Source: Sporomusaceae bacterium FL31
GTDB taxonomy: Bacteria; Bacillota; Negativicutes; DSM-1736; Dendrosporobacteraceae
NCBI GenBank assembly: GCA_003990955.1
Contig: BIFV01000002.1
Coordinates: forward strand, 124,001-188,000
Length of the DNA: 64,000 nucleotides
Reading direction: 5' to 3'
In this document: positions 54,635-63,401 of the stretch, in pieces
Layout: every line of letters begins with the position of its first letter
Position numbering within the stretch: the stretch's first letter is position 1
The notes under the pieces: generated by a model
What the model saw: the letters and a program-made list of their open reading frames with translations, nothing else
Databases searched by the model: none
Told to the model about the DNA's origin: nothing
Program-made: the position numbers and the translations under genes

Positions 54635-55513
54635 CTATTTGGCGCTTATTTGAGTAGGTTCTTTTTCTTTAGATAACTCCCTATCCTTAAGTATTTCCCC
54701 AACATAGGTTGAGCCCAATATTAACATCCCACCAATAATCTGAGGTAATATTAATAATTCTCCGACAAAGATGACACTGAATAAAATACTAAACAAAGGC
54801 TCTAAATAACTATAGGCAACTATTTCAACAGATCTCATATGTGTATAGAGTGAAAAGAATAGAGTATAGGCCACACCTGTATGTAATACACCTAATAGAA
54901 TAGTATAAATAACTGCTGTAAAATCCAAGTCTACAACCGTTAGAATGCTCCCATCTATCAATACAAATGGCAGCAAAATAATCATTGCCGTAAATATCTG
55001 AACAAATGTAGCAGTTTGGTTATCCACTCTAACTCGAATACTGCGGTTAATTGCATAAAGCATCCCTGAAATAGCACTGAGTACCATCCCCATGTAGCCA
55101 TAACCTTCAAGGATGTTATGACCTACAATCAGAAATAACCCCAGAACTGAAATGAAAATCACTGCAATTTGAACCTTGGAGATAATCTCTTTCAGTATTA
55201 GTGGTGCAGCTATCATGACATATACCGGGCACATGTTGTAAATCATAACAGCAGATGAAATGCTGGTATGCTTAAATCCATAGAATAAAGTTAACCAGCC
55301 AAAACCCAGTAATATACCTGAAATAATATATGGCTTTAAAAGCGATATATTTACCTTTTCTGCTTTTTTCATTTTCATTACAACAAAAAGAACCGGGAGT
55401 GCAATTAATGCCCTCAGAAAAGCTAAGCTTAAAGCGGATAATGGAATTGATTTAGTAAATACTCCCAGGCTCCCCCAGATAATCATAACAAGTACTAATT
55501 TAACTCTATTCAT
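54635..55513 (-). CDS. EamA/DMT family transporter
   Basis: A 292-residue drug/metabolite transporter superfamily member with ten predicted transmembrane helices in two EamA repeats (first repeat LVLVMIIWGSLGVFTKSI; second repeat GMVLSAISGMLYAINRSI). It probably exports amino acids or other metabolites. The ATG at 55513 follows GGAGTG; a longer frame overlaps the AraC gene. Pairing with an AraC-type activator suggests regulation by that protein. The substrate is unknown. Confidence 0.9.
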   Translation of the reverse strand: MNRVKLVLVMIIWGSLGVFTKSIPLSALSLAFLRALIALPVLFVVMKMKKAEKVNISLLKPYIISGILLGFGWLTLFYGFKHTSISSAVMIYNMCPVYVMIAAPLILKEIISKVQIAVIFISVLGLFLIVGHNILEGYGYMGMVLSAISGMLYAINRSIRVRVDNQTATFVQIFTAMIILLPFVLIDGSILTVVDLDFTAVIYTILLGVLHTGVAYTLFFSLYTHMRSVEIVAYSYLEPLFSILFSVIFVGELLILPQIIGGMLILGSTYVGEILKDRELSKEKEPTQISAK

Positions 55514-55584
55514 AGCCACACTCCTTATCTTTATTGAGTTTAGATTAGCTAAATAATAAGGAGCTGTATTGTACAAAATTGACA

Positions 55585-56385
55585 CTATCCTCTTAATTGC
55601 TCTACATATGTCACTGGTGTAATTCCATACATTTTTTTAAATTCGCGAATCAAATGAGCTTGGTCATAAAATCTTAATTCCTCACAAATCTCAAACACGT
55701 CTACACCTTTACTTAATAATCTTTTTGCTTCAGCTACTCGATATTGCAGATGGTATGCAGCAGGTGTAGTGACATATAATTTCTTAAAATTCCTTATGAT
55801 TGTAAACTTATTTAGCCCAGTTATTTGCTGTAGCTTATCTAATGTTATCACGTCATTCACATGACTTAATATATAATCATGGATGGTTTTGACCGTGTCG
55901 ATTGTAGTTGTAGCAATAGTCTCCGAAATTTCTTTTTCACCAAACTCTATCAATAATTCAATAAGTATATTTTCTAATATGTCCGGAGTTTCTTCTGTTA
56001 GCAGTTGTTCAATAAAGCCTCTCAATTTCTGAGCCTGATTGCCTGCTAACTTTTTCGCTTGATTAAAACTTACTAAATTACCGTAGTAGCAGGGATCAAC
56101 AAATAACATAACATATACCCAGTGATTGATATCTTTTGGTGCACATCTGTGAGTCATTAAAGGTGGAATAATGACACCATCACCTGTTTCATAAAAGATA
56201 GTCCCATCATTCAATGTCAAATCAGTGGCCCCTTCTATAATATACCCTAATGAAAGCTCATTGTGGACATGAGATTTATATGCATGAAGGTCGTTTCTAC
56301 ACCGCTTGATTTCCACACCTTCAATAATGTCCATATGTCGTTCTTTCTCAATACCATTCATATAATCTTTATTTGATAGATTCAA
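55585..56385 (-). CDS. AraC family transcriptional regulator
   Basis: A 266-residue regulator with an N-terminal cupin-like sensing domain (SHVHNELSLGYIIEGATDLTLNDGTIF) and two C-terminal helix-turn-helix motifs (ITLDKLQQITGLNKFTIIRNFKK and VFEICEELRFYDQAHLIREFKKMYGITP). It is 71 bases upstream of the EamA transporter on the same strand and likely activates it. The start appears to be TTG at 56385; an ATG at 56361 is possible. Confidence 0.9.
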   Translation of the reverse strand: MNLSNKDYMNGIEKERHMDIIEGVEIKRCRNDLHAYKSHVHNELSLGYIIEGATDLTLNDGTIFYETGDGVIIPPLMTHRCAPKDINHWVYVMLFVDPCYYGNLVSFNQAKKLAGNQAQKLRGFIEQLLTEETPDILENILIELLIEFGEKEISETIATTTIDTVKTIHDYILSHVNDVITLDKLQQITGLNKFTIIRNFKKLYVTTPAAYHLQYRVAEAKRLLSKGVDVFEICEELRFYDQAHLIREFKKMYGITPVTYVEQLRG

Positions 56386-56540
56386 AATTCCAACACCTGC
56401 CTTTCATTGTATTGTCACAGACCTACAGCTTTTTTCGGTATGTTGTATGATTTTGGTTAGATTCAAAGCTAAATAAATTCTTCGCCAAATTGCTAAGTAT
56501 CCCTTGCAGATATTGTTTAACTTGAAATAGAAAATTAAGA

Positions 56541-56578
56541 AAAAGGAATTTGGCAAACAGCATAGCCAAATTCCTTTT
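56541..56578 (-). terminator. Second hairpin after tRNA-Arg(ACG)
   Basis: Perfect 14-base arms AAAAGGAATTTGGC and complement with a ten-base loop, followed on the minus strand by TTTCTTAATTTT. It is a back-up terminator ahead of the araC promoter. Confidence 0.75.
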
Positions 56579-56584
56579 AAAACA

Positions 56585-56617
56585 ACAAAAAAGTCTTTAC
56601 GAAATTCGTAAAGACTT
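56585..56617 (-). terminator. Terminator after tRNA-Arg(ACG)
   Basis: Arms AAGTCTTTACGAA/TTCGTAAAGACTT (56591-56617) are followed by a T-run on the minus strand, 13 bases after the tRNA end. Confidence 0.9.
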
Positions 56618-56629
56618 AAAGTATCAAAA

Positions 56630-56706
56630 TGGCGACCCCGGCAGGATTCGAACCTGCGACCTTTTGATTCGTAGTCAAACGCTCTATCCAGCTGAGCTAC
56701 GGAGTC
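56630..56706 (-). tRNA. tRNA-Arg (anticodon ACG)
   Basis: Acceptor GACTCCG pairs with CGGGGTC (one G-U), the anticodon arm is TTTGA-CTACGAA-TCAAA, the T arm is CAGGTTCGAATCCTG, and CCA is encoded. The first anticodon base would be converted to inosine. Confidence 0.97.
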
Positions 56707-56722
56707 ATTGTGCAATTGGCAC

Positions 56723-56926
56723 TTATTTAGTATAAGCCATTTTAGCATTATTGTCAACAAGCTTTTTGTTGGTATTTAGATTATGAAGCGACTTTTTTCT
56801 CAACGCGACCATTAGCAATTCACAAAATGTCTGTTGCGGCTTATTTTTATTATCACTGAATGCATCATTTTTTTCTTCACTGTTCTTATATTCGCTCCGA
56901 TAAATACTTGCAACTTTTGCTATCAT
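56723..56926 (-). CDS. Small uncharacterised protein
   Basis: A 67-residue hydrophilic protein (starts MIAKVASIYRSEYKN, ends KMAYTK) rich in Lys and Asn, with one cysteine and no membrane segment. I do not recognise it. The main support is an excellent AAGGAGGGCGA ribosome-binding site eight bases before the ATG. It ends 16 bases before tRNA-Arg on the same strand. It may have no relation to its neighbours. Confidence 0.55.
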   Translation of the reverse strand: MIAKVASIYRSEYKNSEEKNDAFSDNKNKPQQTFCELLMVALRKKSLHNLNTNKKLVDNNAKMAYTK

Positions 56927-57092
56927 AAATTCGCCCTCCTTGGCAATTGCAGCTTCTTTTTCATAAGTTATATATTAGTATTATCGGATATGATGAGTAA
57001 GGCATTAAGTTAAAACCATATAAATATTAAATTTTTATTAGATTATTGTAAAATGCCGATTTTATTTAGATATATAATATATCTAATTTGTT
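56927..57092. other. AT-rich intergenic stretch
   Basis: No coding frame or hairpin seen; it probably holds the promoter of the small gene at 56723-56926. Confidence 0.4.
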
Positions 57093-57749
57093 CTATTTTT
57101 CGTTTGGAAAAAGAAGCTCCAACATATGGATACCCTTTTTTTCACCTAGATTGATTGCTTCTGTGCAAAATTTACAATAGCAAACCACTCTAGCTGTCTT
57201 GATTTTCTCGCAATGCCTACGAAAGTGTTCACCTTGTTCTTCTGGTGTACAAGGTGTAAACATATGTGCACCTTCCACCACATAACGCCTATGTGCTAAT
57301 TTTGCGTTACTTTCTGTACAGGGCGATAATAAGTTTGTTCCGCAAAAACGTGTTTTATTATAATTCTCTTCTAATTCCAGATATTGAATATTCATTTTTG
57401 ATAACAATGATCGTACAGTTTCCTGTACATGACGTTTTTCAAATGCAATCCAGCAATCCTGTATGGTCATAACCGCTCCATGATAATCTGGAAATTGGAA
57501 CCGCTCATCTGCATCAATTAACTCCCATATAAATTGTATAGCCTTTGCTTGGGAACTTTCTTCAAGAATTGCTGCACAATTATTGCAAACCACAATAGCT
57601 GTATCGTCAGGTGTTAATTGTTGGTGTTTTACCCTACAGCAGCCGATTGGTTTCATACCGTGCTTTTCTTGTAGGTATTTGCTAAGTCTTTCGCTGGCAT
57701 TTCGATATGTAGCCTGTGCTTTGCAACTTGGAAAAAGCACTTGTGACAT
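57093..57749 (-). CDS. Cysteine-rich protein, possibly CCG-domain (HdrB-like)
   Basis: A 218-residue protein with 13 cysteines. The N-terminal FPSCKAQATYRNASERLSKYLQEKHGMKPIGCCR followed by VVCNNCAAILEE resembles one CCG unit of HdrB or glycolate-oxidase-type Fe-S proteins (a C...CC...CxxC layout). A second cysteine set lies near the C-terminus (FTPCTPEE, HFRRHC, VVCYCKFC). It is therefore a candidate redox or metal-binding protein. The match is by eye and the family is not certain. A GGGAGG box precedes the ATG. The gene stands alone. Confidence 0.72.
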   Translation of the reverse strand: MSQVLFPSCKAQATYRNASERLSKYLQEKHGMKPIGCCRVKHQQLTPDDTAIVVCNNCAAILEESSQAKAIQFIWELIDADERFQFPDYHGAVMTIQDCWIAFEKRHVQETVRSLLSKMNIQYLELEENYNKTRFCGTNLLSPCTESNAKLAHRRYVVEGAHMFTPCTPEEQGEHFRRHCEKIKTARVVCYCKFCTEAINLGEKKGIHMLELLFPNEK

Positions 57750-57984
57750 ACAGTTGCCTCCCTAATTTTTGATTAACCATTTGTTTATAAATCTACAATC
57801 TGATTATTCATCGCCTTTATTGATAATATCTTGATATTTCGCATTCATTCCACCAAATCCCTGTTTAAAAATCATAAGAAATACAAGCAGACCCAATCAA
57901 CAGTCATTTCTATAGATAAAAACATTGATATATCTAATAGTTTTCACATGATAAGAAAATACCGTTACGCTCGTTATCCTATAA

Positions 57985-58035
57985 ACACAAAAACTCTTAT
58001 GTTCTTTGGCTAAAAGCCTAGAAAACATAAGAGTT
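57985..58035 (-). terminator. Terminator after the Pro-Gly-Arg tRNA array
   Basis: Arms AACTCTTATGTT/AACATAAGAGTT (57992-58035) with an inner GGCT/AGCC pairing are followed by TTTTTGTG on the minus strand. No gene is seen in 57750-57984. Confidence 0.82.
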
Positions 58036-58047
58036 CTAAAGTCATAA

Positions 58048-58124
58048 TGGCGCGCCTGGCACGATTCGAACGTGCGACACACGGCTTAGAAGGCCGTTGC
58101 TCTATCCAGCTGAGCTACAGGCGC
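58048..58124 (-). tRNA. tRNA-Arg (anticodon TCT)
   Basis: Acceptor GCGCCTG/CAGGCGC, anticodon arm ACGGC-CTTCTAA-GCCGT, T arm GCACGTTCGAATCGTGC, encoded CCA. Confidence 0.97.
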
Positions 58125-58128
58125 ATTT

Positions 58129-58202
58129 TGGAGCGGGTGATGGGAATCGAACCCACGTGACTAGCTTGGAAGGCTAGGGCTCTACCATTGAGCTACACCC
58201 GC
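58129..58202 (-). tRNA. tRNA-Gly (anticodon TCC)
   Basis: Acceptor GCGGGTG/CACCCGC, anticodon arm CTAGC-CTTCCAA-GCTAG, T arm GTGGGTTCGATTCCCAT, encoded CCA. Confidence 0.97.
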
Positions 58203-58210
58203 ATTTTAGA

Positions 58211-58287
58211 TGGTCGGAGCGGCAGGATTCGAACCTGCGACCCCCTGGTCCCAAGCCAGGTACTCTACCAAACTGAGCCACGCCCCG
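58211..58287 (-). tRNA. tRNA-Pro (anticodon TGG)
   Basis: Acceptor CGGGGCG pairs with CGCTCCG, the anticodon arm is CCTGG-CTTGGGA-CCAGG, the T arm is GCAGGTTCGAATCCTGC, and CCA is encoded. First gene of the Pro-Gly-Arg array. Confidence 0.97.
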
Positions 58288-58442
58288 TCGACCACAAAAT
58301 ATATTATACTAGTTTAGAGGTTCTATGTCAACCATTATTTAAATGTTTTTTTAAAAATAGCTTTGTTAACATTATAGCTCACTAGTATTCAATTATTATA
58401 GTCAACTTATTATATAAAGTCAAGCCAATCAAAATCCCATAA

Positions 58443-58470
58443 AAAAAGAGCGGAATATTCCGCTCTTTTT
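58443..58470 (-). terminator. Terminator of the fum-sdh gene block
   Basis: A perfect palindrome with arms AAAAAGAGCGGAAT, ten bases after the sdhB stop, with a T-run on the minus strand. Confidence 0.92.
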
Positions 58471-58480
58471 CATGGTACTA

Positions 58481-59239
58481 TTATTTATTGAACATATTTT
58501 TCAGAGCTTGTTTATTAACATCTCTGTTAAGCTTAGCGATGTAGTTAGTAAGCTTAATTTCTTTCGGGCAAGCCTCTACGCAGTTTTGGCTGTTACCGCA
58601 GCTGCCGATACCGCCTTTGTGCATGATAGCATTCAAACGCTCTTCTTTATTATATTCACCAATCGGGTTAAGATTGAAAAGATGTGTTTGACCCAAAGCT
58701 GCCGGTCCAATAAAGTCAGAACCAGAGTTTACATTCGGGCAAGCTTCCATGCAGCAACCACAAGTCATGCAACGTGATATTTCATAGGCTGTTTCAGCAG
58801 TTTTTGGGTTCTGACGTGGAGCATCATGATGAACTTCCCAAGTTCCGTCTACACTTACCCATCCTTGTATACGTTTTAAGTTATCAAACATTACAGAACG
58901 GTCAATATGAAGGTCACGAAGAACTGGGAAAGTACGTGCTGGCGCCAAGCGAACAGGTTGTTCCAAATGATCAATCAGAGCAGCGCAAGCCTGCTGTGCT
59001 TTGCCATTAATAACCATCATGCAAGCACCGCATACTTTTTCAAGGCAGTTACATTCCCAAACTGGAGCAGTTGTCTTTTTACCGTCTTTTGTTACAGGGT
59101 TCTTTTGAATTTCCATAAGAGCTGCAACAACATTCAGTGCAGGACGATATTCAACTTCGAACTCTTCAGTATAGGGTTGTGAGTTAGGACCGTCTTGTCT
59201 TTCTATGATAAAATGTACTTTTTTCTTAATTTCTGCCAT
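58481..59239 (-). CDS. sdhB: Succinate dehydrogenase/fumarate reductase iron-sulfur subunit
   Basis: A 252-residue electron-transfer subunit with three cluster sites: [2Fe-2S] (CNCLEKVCGACMMVINGKAQQAC), then CMTCGCCMEACP and CGNSQNCVEACP for the [4Fe-4S] and [3Fe-4S] clusters. It passes electrons between FAD in SdhA and the membrane cytochrome b/menaquinone. It follows sdhA after 17 bases. In an anaerobe the physiological direction is probably fumarate reduction, but sequence does not decide. Confidence 0.96.
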   Translation of the reverse strand: MAEIKKKVHFIIERQDGPNSQPYTEEFEVEYRPALNVVAALMEIQKNPVTKDGKKTTAPVWECNCLEKVCGACMMVINGKAQQACAALIDHLEQPVRLAPARTFPVLRDLHIDRSVMFDNLKRIQGWVSVDGTWEVHHDAPRQNPKTAETAYEISRCMTCGCCMEACPNVNSGSDFIGPAALGQTHLFNLNPIGEYNKEERLNAIMHKGGIGSCGNSQNCVEACPKEIKLTNYIAKLNRDVNKQALKNMFNK

Positions 59240-59256
59240 TATTATTTACCTCCTTC

Positions 59257-61008
59257 TTAAGCTTTCTTAGCAACAGCATAGTTACGAGGACGTGGTTTGA
59301 CCAAGGAATGATCAAAATCAGCATAACTAATCTTTGGCTCTTCTGTTGCAGGATCAATCTCAGCTACAGTGATCTTCATGAAGCGTTCGTCATCACGAGT
59401 TGGGAATTCGCGTTTGTAGTGAGCGCCGCGGCTTTCATCGCGCATACGTGCAGCTTTTGTTACAACTAAAGCATAAATAATCATATTGCGAAGTTGTCTT
59501 GTGAACATAGCCTCTTGGTTTGCCCAAGTGCTTGTGTCAGTTAAACCGATATTGTCCCAACGCTTAAGAATTTTCTTTACTTCTTCGTAGCAATAATCAA
59601 GGTCTTTGTTTACACGTTCGATGGTCACGTATTTGTTCATAAGATCACCAAGTTCATGGTGAAGCTGATGCGCATTTTCCGGTCCATTCATTTTTAAGAT
59701 AGCTTCATACTCAGCGCGGGTTTCTTGTTCGGCTTTAGCCAATTCTTCATCAGTAAGCTCGGAACCTTTTTCGCCAGTTTTAGCCCAACGCATAGCTTCT
59801 GGGCCAGAAACAGTACCGGAATATGCAGCTGAAAGAAGTGAGTTTGCACCAAGACGGTTAGCGCCATGATACTGATAATCGCACTCCCCGGATGCCATAA
59901 GGCCAGGAATGTTTGTGTTATGTTTTGTATCTACCCAGATACCACCCATGGAGTAATGAACGGATGGATAAATCTGCATAGGAACTTTACGTGGGTCATC
60001 GCCAACGAATTCCGTGTAAATTTCCAAAATACCGCCAAGTTTACGCTCAAGGTATTCTGCTGAAATATGAGAAAGATCAAGATATACTTTATTTTCGCCA
60101 TTAATACCAAGCTTTTGATTTACGCATACATCGTAAATAGCACGAGATGCTACGTCACGAGGTACAAGGTTACCATATGCAGGGTACATTTCTTCCAAGA
60201 AGTACCAAGGTTGTCCGTCTTTATATACCCAAACGCGTCCGCCTTCACCACGGCAAGCTTCAGACATCAAACGGTTTTTATCAGTACCAGGAATAGCAGT
60301 TGGATGAATTTGAATAAATTCAGGGTTACCCAGATGAGCACCTTGTTGATATACAGCAGATACTGCGGAACCGTTACAGATTGTCGAAGCGGTACATCTG
60401 CCGAACACCATACCAGGGCCGCCTGTTGCAAGGATAACTGTATCAGCACGGAAAGCTTTGATTTCCATTGAATTCATGCTTTGTGCTGTGATACCGCGGC
60501 AAACGCCTTCTTTATTTTTAATAATTTTGATGAATTCCCAGAATTCATATTTTTTAACAGCACCTTTTACTTCCCATGCACGAACTTGTTCGTCTAATGC
60601 ATAAAGAAGTTGTTGACCTGTTGTGGAGCCAGAGAACAAAGTACGTTTGTTTTTCTGACCACCGAAATTACGAAGGTCCATTAAACCTTCTGGTGTACGA
60701 GTAAATGTAACACCCATACGGTCGAACATTTTTATTAATTTTGGAGCTTCTTCACACATGCCTTTGATTGCAGTCTGGTCGGCAAGGAAGTCACCACCAT
60801 AAACGGTATCATCAAAATGTTCATAGGTGCTATCTTTTTCACCCTTTGTATCCATACAAGCATTCATGCCGCCTTGTGCACAAAGAGAATGAGAACGTTT
60901 TACTGGGCAATAAGAGAATAATTCTACTTCTCCGCCAGCTTCACAAATTTTAAGTGTTGCCATTAAGCCGGACAAACCGCCGCCAACAACGATAATCTTC
61001 TTTTTCAC
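59257..61008 (-). CDS. sdhA: Succinate dehydrogenase/fumarate reductase flavoprotein subunit
   Basis: The 583-residue catalytic subunit. An N-terminal FAD site (IIVVGGGLSGLMATLKICEAG), the covalent-flavin histidine region (KRSHSLCAQGGMNACMD), HPTAIPGTDKNRLMSEACRGEGG and a C-terminal catalytic arginine region (GANRLGANSLLSA) are all present. It interconverts succinate and fumarate. The start is GTG. Codon use is noticeably biased toward A/T-ending codons, as in lctP copy 3, suggesting high expression. It lies in the order sdhC-sdhA-sdhB, the Bacillus-type arrangement. Confidence 0.97.
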   Translation of the reverse strand: MKKKIIVVGGGLSGLMATLKICEAGGEVELFSYCPVKRSHSLCAQGGMNACMDTKGEKDSTYEHFDDTVYGGDFLADQTAIKGMCEEAPKLIKMFDRMGVTFTRTPEGLMDLRNFGGQKNKRTLFSGSTTGQQLLYALDEQVRAWEVKGAVKKYEFWEFIKIIKNKEGVCRGITAQSMNSMEIKAFRADTVILATGGPGMVFGRCTASTICNGSAVSAVYQQGAHLGNPEFIQIHPTAIPGTDKNRLMSEACRGEGGRVWVYKDGQPWYFLEEMYPAYGNLVPRDVASRAIYDVCVNQKLGINGENKVYLDLSHISAEYLERKLGGILEIYTEFVGDDPRKVPMQIYPSVHYSMGGIWVDTKHNTNIPGLMASGECDYQYHGANRLGANSLLSAAYSGTVSGPEAMRWAKTGEKGSELTDEELAKAEQETRAEYEAILKMNGPENAHQLHHELGDLMNKYVTIERVNKDLDYCYEEVKKILKRWDNIGLTDTSTWANQEAMFTRQLRNMIIYALVVTKAARMRDESRGAHYKREFPTRDDERFMKITVAEIDPATEEPKISYADFDHSLVKPRPRNYAVAKKA

Positions 61009-61064
61009 TGAGCTCTCTCCTTAAACTAAAAATTATACGGAAATATTATTTCTATACGATTGCC

Positions 61065-61682
61065 TTATGCAATGTAGCGTGTCAGAGCAAAAAGACCAAC
61101 AGCAGACAAGAGAACAAATAATCCCCATGCAGCGCTGTTTACTACGTTTTGCGCACGAGGTCCAACAGTAATACCCCAAGTCACACAGAAGGTGAAAAGA
61201 CCGTTGGTGAAATGATAAATAGCTGCTACTAAACCAATAGCATAAAGAACAAATACGATAGGATTGCTCAGGTAATCATGCATTAGTGCATAGTTGATTG
61301 GAGTACCGCCGCCTTTAACCATAAAACGCAGATAGCCAACATGCCAGATTAAGAAGGCAAAAGTATACCAAGCACTCATTCTTTGTAACCAGAATTGACG
61401 GTTACGGGCATAGCCATAGCTTCCAACGTTATTTTTAGCTTGAAGCGCAATATATGCACCATATATACCGTGGAAAAGTAATGGAATAGCGATTGCAATA
61501 ATCTCAAGAGGAACTAAAATTTCATGTGGAATTGCAGCAAGATGGGCAACAGTATCATCGAAGGCCTTAGGACCTGCTATTACTGTTGAAATTGAAAAAA
61601 TATGCTCTAGTAAGAAGAAACCGATAGGGACAATACCTGATAACGAATGAAGACGTCGGATATAAAAATCAGTGTTACTCAT
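61065..61682 (-). CDS. sdhC: Succinate dehydrogenase/fumarate reductase cytochrome b558 subunit
   Basis: A 205-residue membrane anchor with five hydrophobic helices and histidines placed for two b hemes (LHSLSGIVPIGFFLLEHIFS near the start, LIWHVGYLRF and IYHFTNGLF later). It belongs to the single-polypeptide diheme type of Bacillus and Wolinella, which uses menaquinone. It is upstream of sdhA on the same strand and is preceded by a TTGGCTAA/TTAGCCAA inverted repeat at 61728-61754. Confidence 0.94.
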   Translation of the reverse strand: MSNTDFYIRRLHSLSGIVPIGFFLLEHIFSISTVIAGPKAFDDTVAHLAAIPHEILVPLEIIAIAIPLLFHGIYGAYIALQAKNNVGSYGYARNRQFWLQRMSAWYTFAFLIWHVGYLRFMVKGGGTPINYALMHDYLSNPIVFVLYAIGLVAAIYHFTNGLFTFCVTWGITVGPRAQNVVNSAAWGLFVLLSAVGLFALTRYIA

Positions 61683-61727
61683 GCTTTAACCTCCTGTTTA
61701 TTTGGGTGACCTTTTGGGGTTTATTAT

Positions 61728-61754
61728 TTGGCTAAAATTTCACTTATTAGCCAA
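61728..61754. repeat. Inverted repeat between fumB and sdhC
   Basis: Perfect eight-base arms TTGGCTAA/TTAGCCAA with an 11-base spacer, about 45 bases before the sdhC start. On neither strand is the hairpin followed by Ts, so it is more likely an operator or leader element than a terminator. Confidence 0.5.
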
Positions 61755-61774
61755 AAAAAATTAATGTTATTAAA

Positions 61775-62332
61775 TTACAGACGACGATAAGGTTTTTGTC
61801 CCTCTTCGTAGTAACTGTTGCCTTCACTGTCAACAACAACAATGGCAGGGAAATCTTCTACCTCAAGTGCAGCTACAGCTTCTGGACCTAGTTCTGGATA
61901 TGCCAAAACTTCATATTTCTTAATACATTTAGAAATTAATGCCGCAGCACCGCCAACAGCAGCCATATATACGACACCATGTTTCTTCATAGCTTCAATA
62001 ACTTCAGGTTTACGTGAACCTTTACCAATCATGCCTTTAATTCCTTGCTCCAGCATTTTTGGTGTATAAGCATCCATACGACCAGAAGTAGTAGGACCAG
62101 CCGAACCTATCGGATTACCTGGTTTAGCAGGAGTAGGTCCAAGATAGTAAACGATTTGGTTTTGCCAATCGATTGGCAGTTTTTCACCGCGCTCTAACGC
62201 TTCGGTCATGGTTTTATGCGCTGCATCACGGGCGCTAAAAATAGTACCAGTAATCAGCACGCTATCGCCGGCTTTCAGCTTACGAGCTTGTTCCTCAGTC
62301 AACGGGGTTGTAATGCGAATCTTTTCCGTCAT
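61775..62332 (-). CDS. fumB: Class I fumarate hydratase, beta subunit (Fe-S hydro-lyase)
   Basis: A 185-residue C-terminal-type subunit of the two-gene [4Fe-4S] fumarase. It carries GPTTSGRMDAYTPKMLEQGIKGMIGKG, the signature of the beta half, and GDSVLITGTIFSARDAAHK. A TtdB (tartrate dehydratase) identity is possible, but the adjacent fumA and sdh genes favour fumarase. The ATG at 62332 is chosen on the GGAGG spacing. It lies 15 bases after fumA. Confidence 0.93.
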   Translation of the reverse strand: MTEKIRITTPLTEEQARKLKAGDSVLITGTIFSARDAAHKTMTEALERGEKLPIDWQNQIVYYLGPTPAKPGNPIGSAGPTTSGRMDAYTPKMLEQGIKGMIGKGSRKPEVIEAMKKHGVVYMAAVGGAAALISKCIKKYEVLAYPELGPEAVAALEVEDFPAIVVVDSEGNSYYEEGQKPYRRL

Positions 62333-62347
62333 TCCTTTCACACCTCC

Positions 62348-63190
62348 TTATAACTCAACTTCGGCATGCCGTGTGGCGTGACAGCTGATATTTACTGAAA
62401 CAGGCAAACCAGCGATATGGGTTGGATACCACTCAACATTTACAGCCAATGCTGTAGTTGTTCCGCCAAGTTGTGGCCCGATGCCAGTTTTATTAATTAA
62501 TTCGAGCAATTCTTGCTCAAGTTTAGCATATTCTGGGTGCGCATTACGTTCAGTAATGTGACGAAGAAGAGCCTTCTTAGAAAGAATAGCTGCTTTCTCC
62601 ATAGTGCCGCCAATACCAACACCGACAACAATCGGAGGACATGGATTTTCACCAGCGTGAAGAATAGTATCAAGTACTACTTTCTTAACTCCGGCAACAC
62701 CATCTGCTGGAACCAGCATTTTTAATTCACTTTTGTTTTCACTGCCAAAGCCTTTAGGCGCAAGTTTGATTTTAACTTTGTCGCCAGGCACAATACAGGT
62801 GTGCAAAACAGCAGGTGTATTATTCGTTGTATTTTTACGGTTGAATAATGGCTCAGCCACTACGGACTTACGAAGATAACCTTCAGTATAACCTTTAGCA
62901 ACCCCAGCGTTAACGGCCTCTTCCAAGTTTCCGCCAACAAAGTGTACATCTTGTCCAATTTCCATGAAAATAACCGTCATACCAGTGTCTTGGCAGATCG
63001 GTCTGTCTTCATTCCGAGCTATGTCGGCATTTTTAATTATTTGACCGATGATATCTTTACCTAATGGAGACTCTTCGGTCTTCTGGCCTTCTACTAAGGC
63101 TGCATAAACATCCTCAGGCAAATAATAGCAAGCTTCCATACACATTTTTGCTATGGCCTGAGTAATTTGCTCGACCTCAATTGTACGCAT
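62348..63190 (-). CDS. fumA: Class I fumarate hydratase, alpha subunit (Fe-S hydro-lyase)
   Basis: A 280-residue N-terminal-type subunit of the heteromeric [4Fe-4S] fumarase. The cluster ligands are in [33 protein letters not shown] and the C-terminal [40 protein letters not shown]. With FumB it hydrates fumarate to malate. The ATG at 63190 follows AGGAGGG; a longer frame lacks a ribosome site. First gene of fumA-fumB-sdhC-sdhA-sdhB. Confidence 0.94.
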   Translation of the reverse strand: MRTIEVEQITQAIAKMCMEACYYLPEDVYAALVEGQKTEESPLGKDIIGQIIKNADIARNEDRPICQDTGMTVIFMEIGQDVHFVGGNLEEAVNAGVAKGYTEGYLRKSVVAEPLFNRKNTTNNTPAVLHTCIVPGDKVKIKLAPKGFGSENKSELKMLVPADGVAGVKKVVLDTILHAGENPCPPIVVGVGIGGTMEKAAILSKKALLRHITERNAHPEYAKLEQELLELINKTGIGPQLGGTTTALAVNVEWYPTHIAGLPVSVNISCHATRHAEVEL

Positions 63191-63236
63191 GCAAACCCTC
63201 CTAATATGTAATATTATGTATGCATTTATATTCACA

Positions 63237-63265
63237 ATAATAGCACAATTACTTTAGGTTGACAA
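63237..63265 (-). promoter_or_regulatory. Promoter of the fumAB-sdhCAB block
   Basis: TTGTCA (63265-63260), a 17-base spacer and TATTAT (63242-63237) on the minus strand, about 45 bases before fumA. The strong match fits the inferred high expression of the genes behind it. Confidence 0.75.
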
Positions 63266-63401
63266 CCATTTTGGCCAAGAAATCAAAAAAAGTGCATAGC
63301 CGTTAAAACCCTTGAAAACACTGGATTTACAAGCAGATTTACACTTTTTTTCCATCCTGAATTCCAGAATAATTCAACCAAAAGATGTTAGAATATTCGG
63401 A

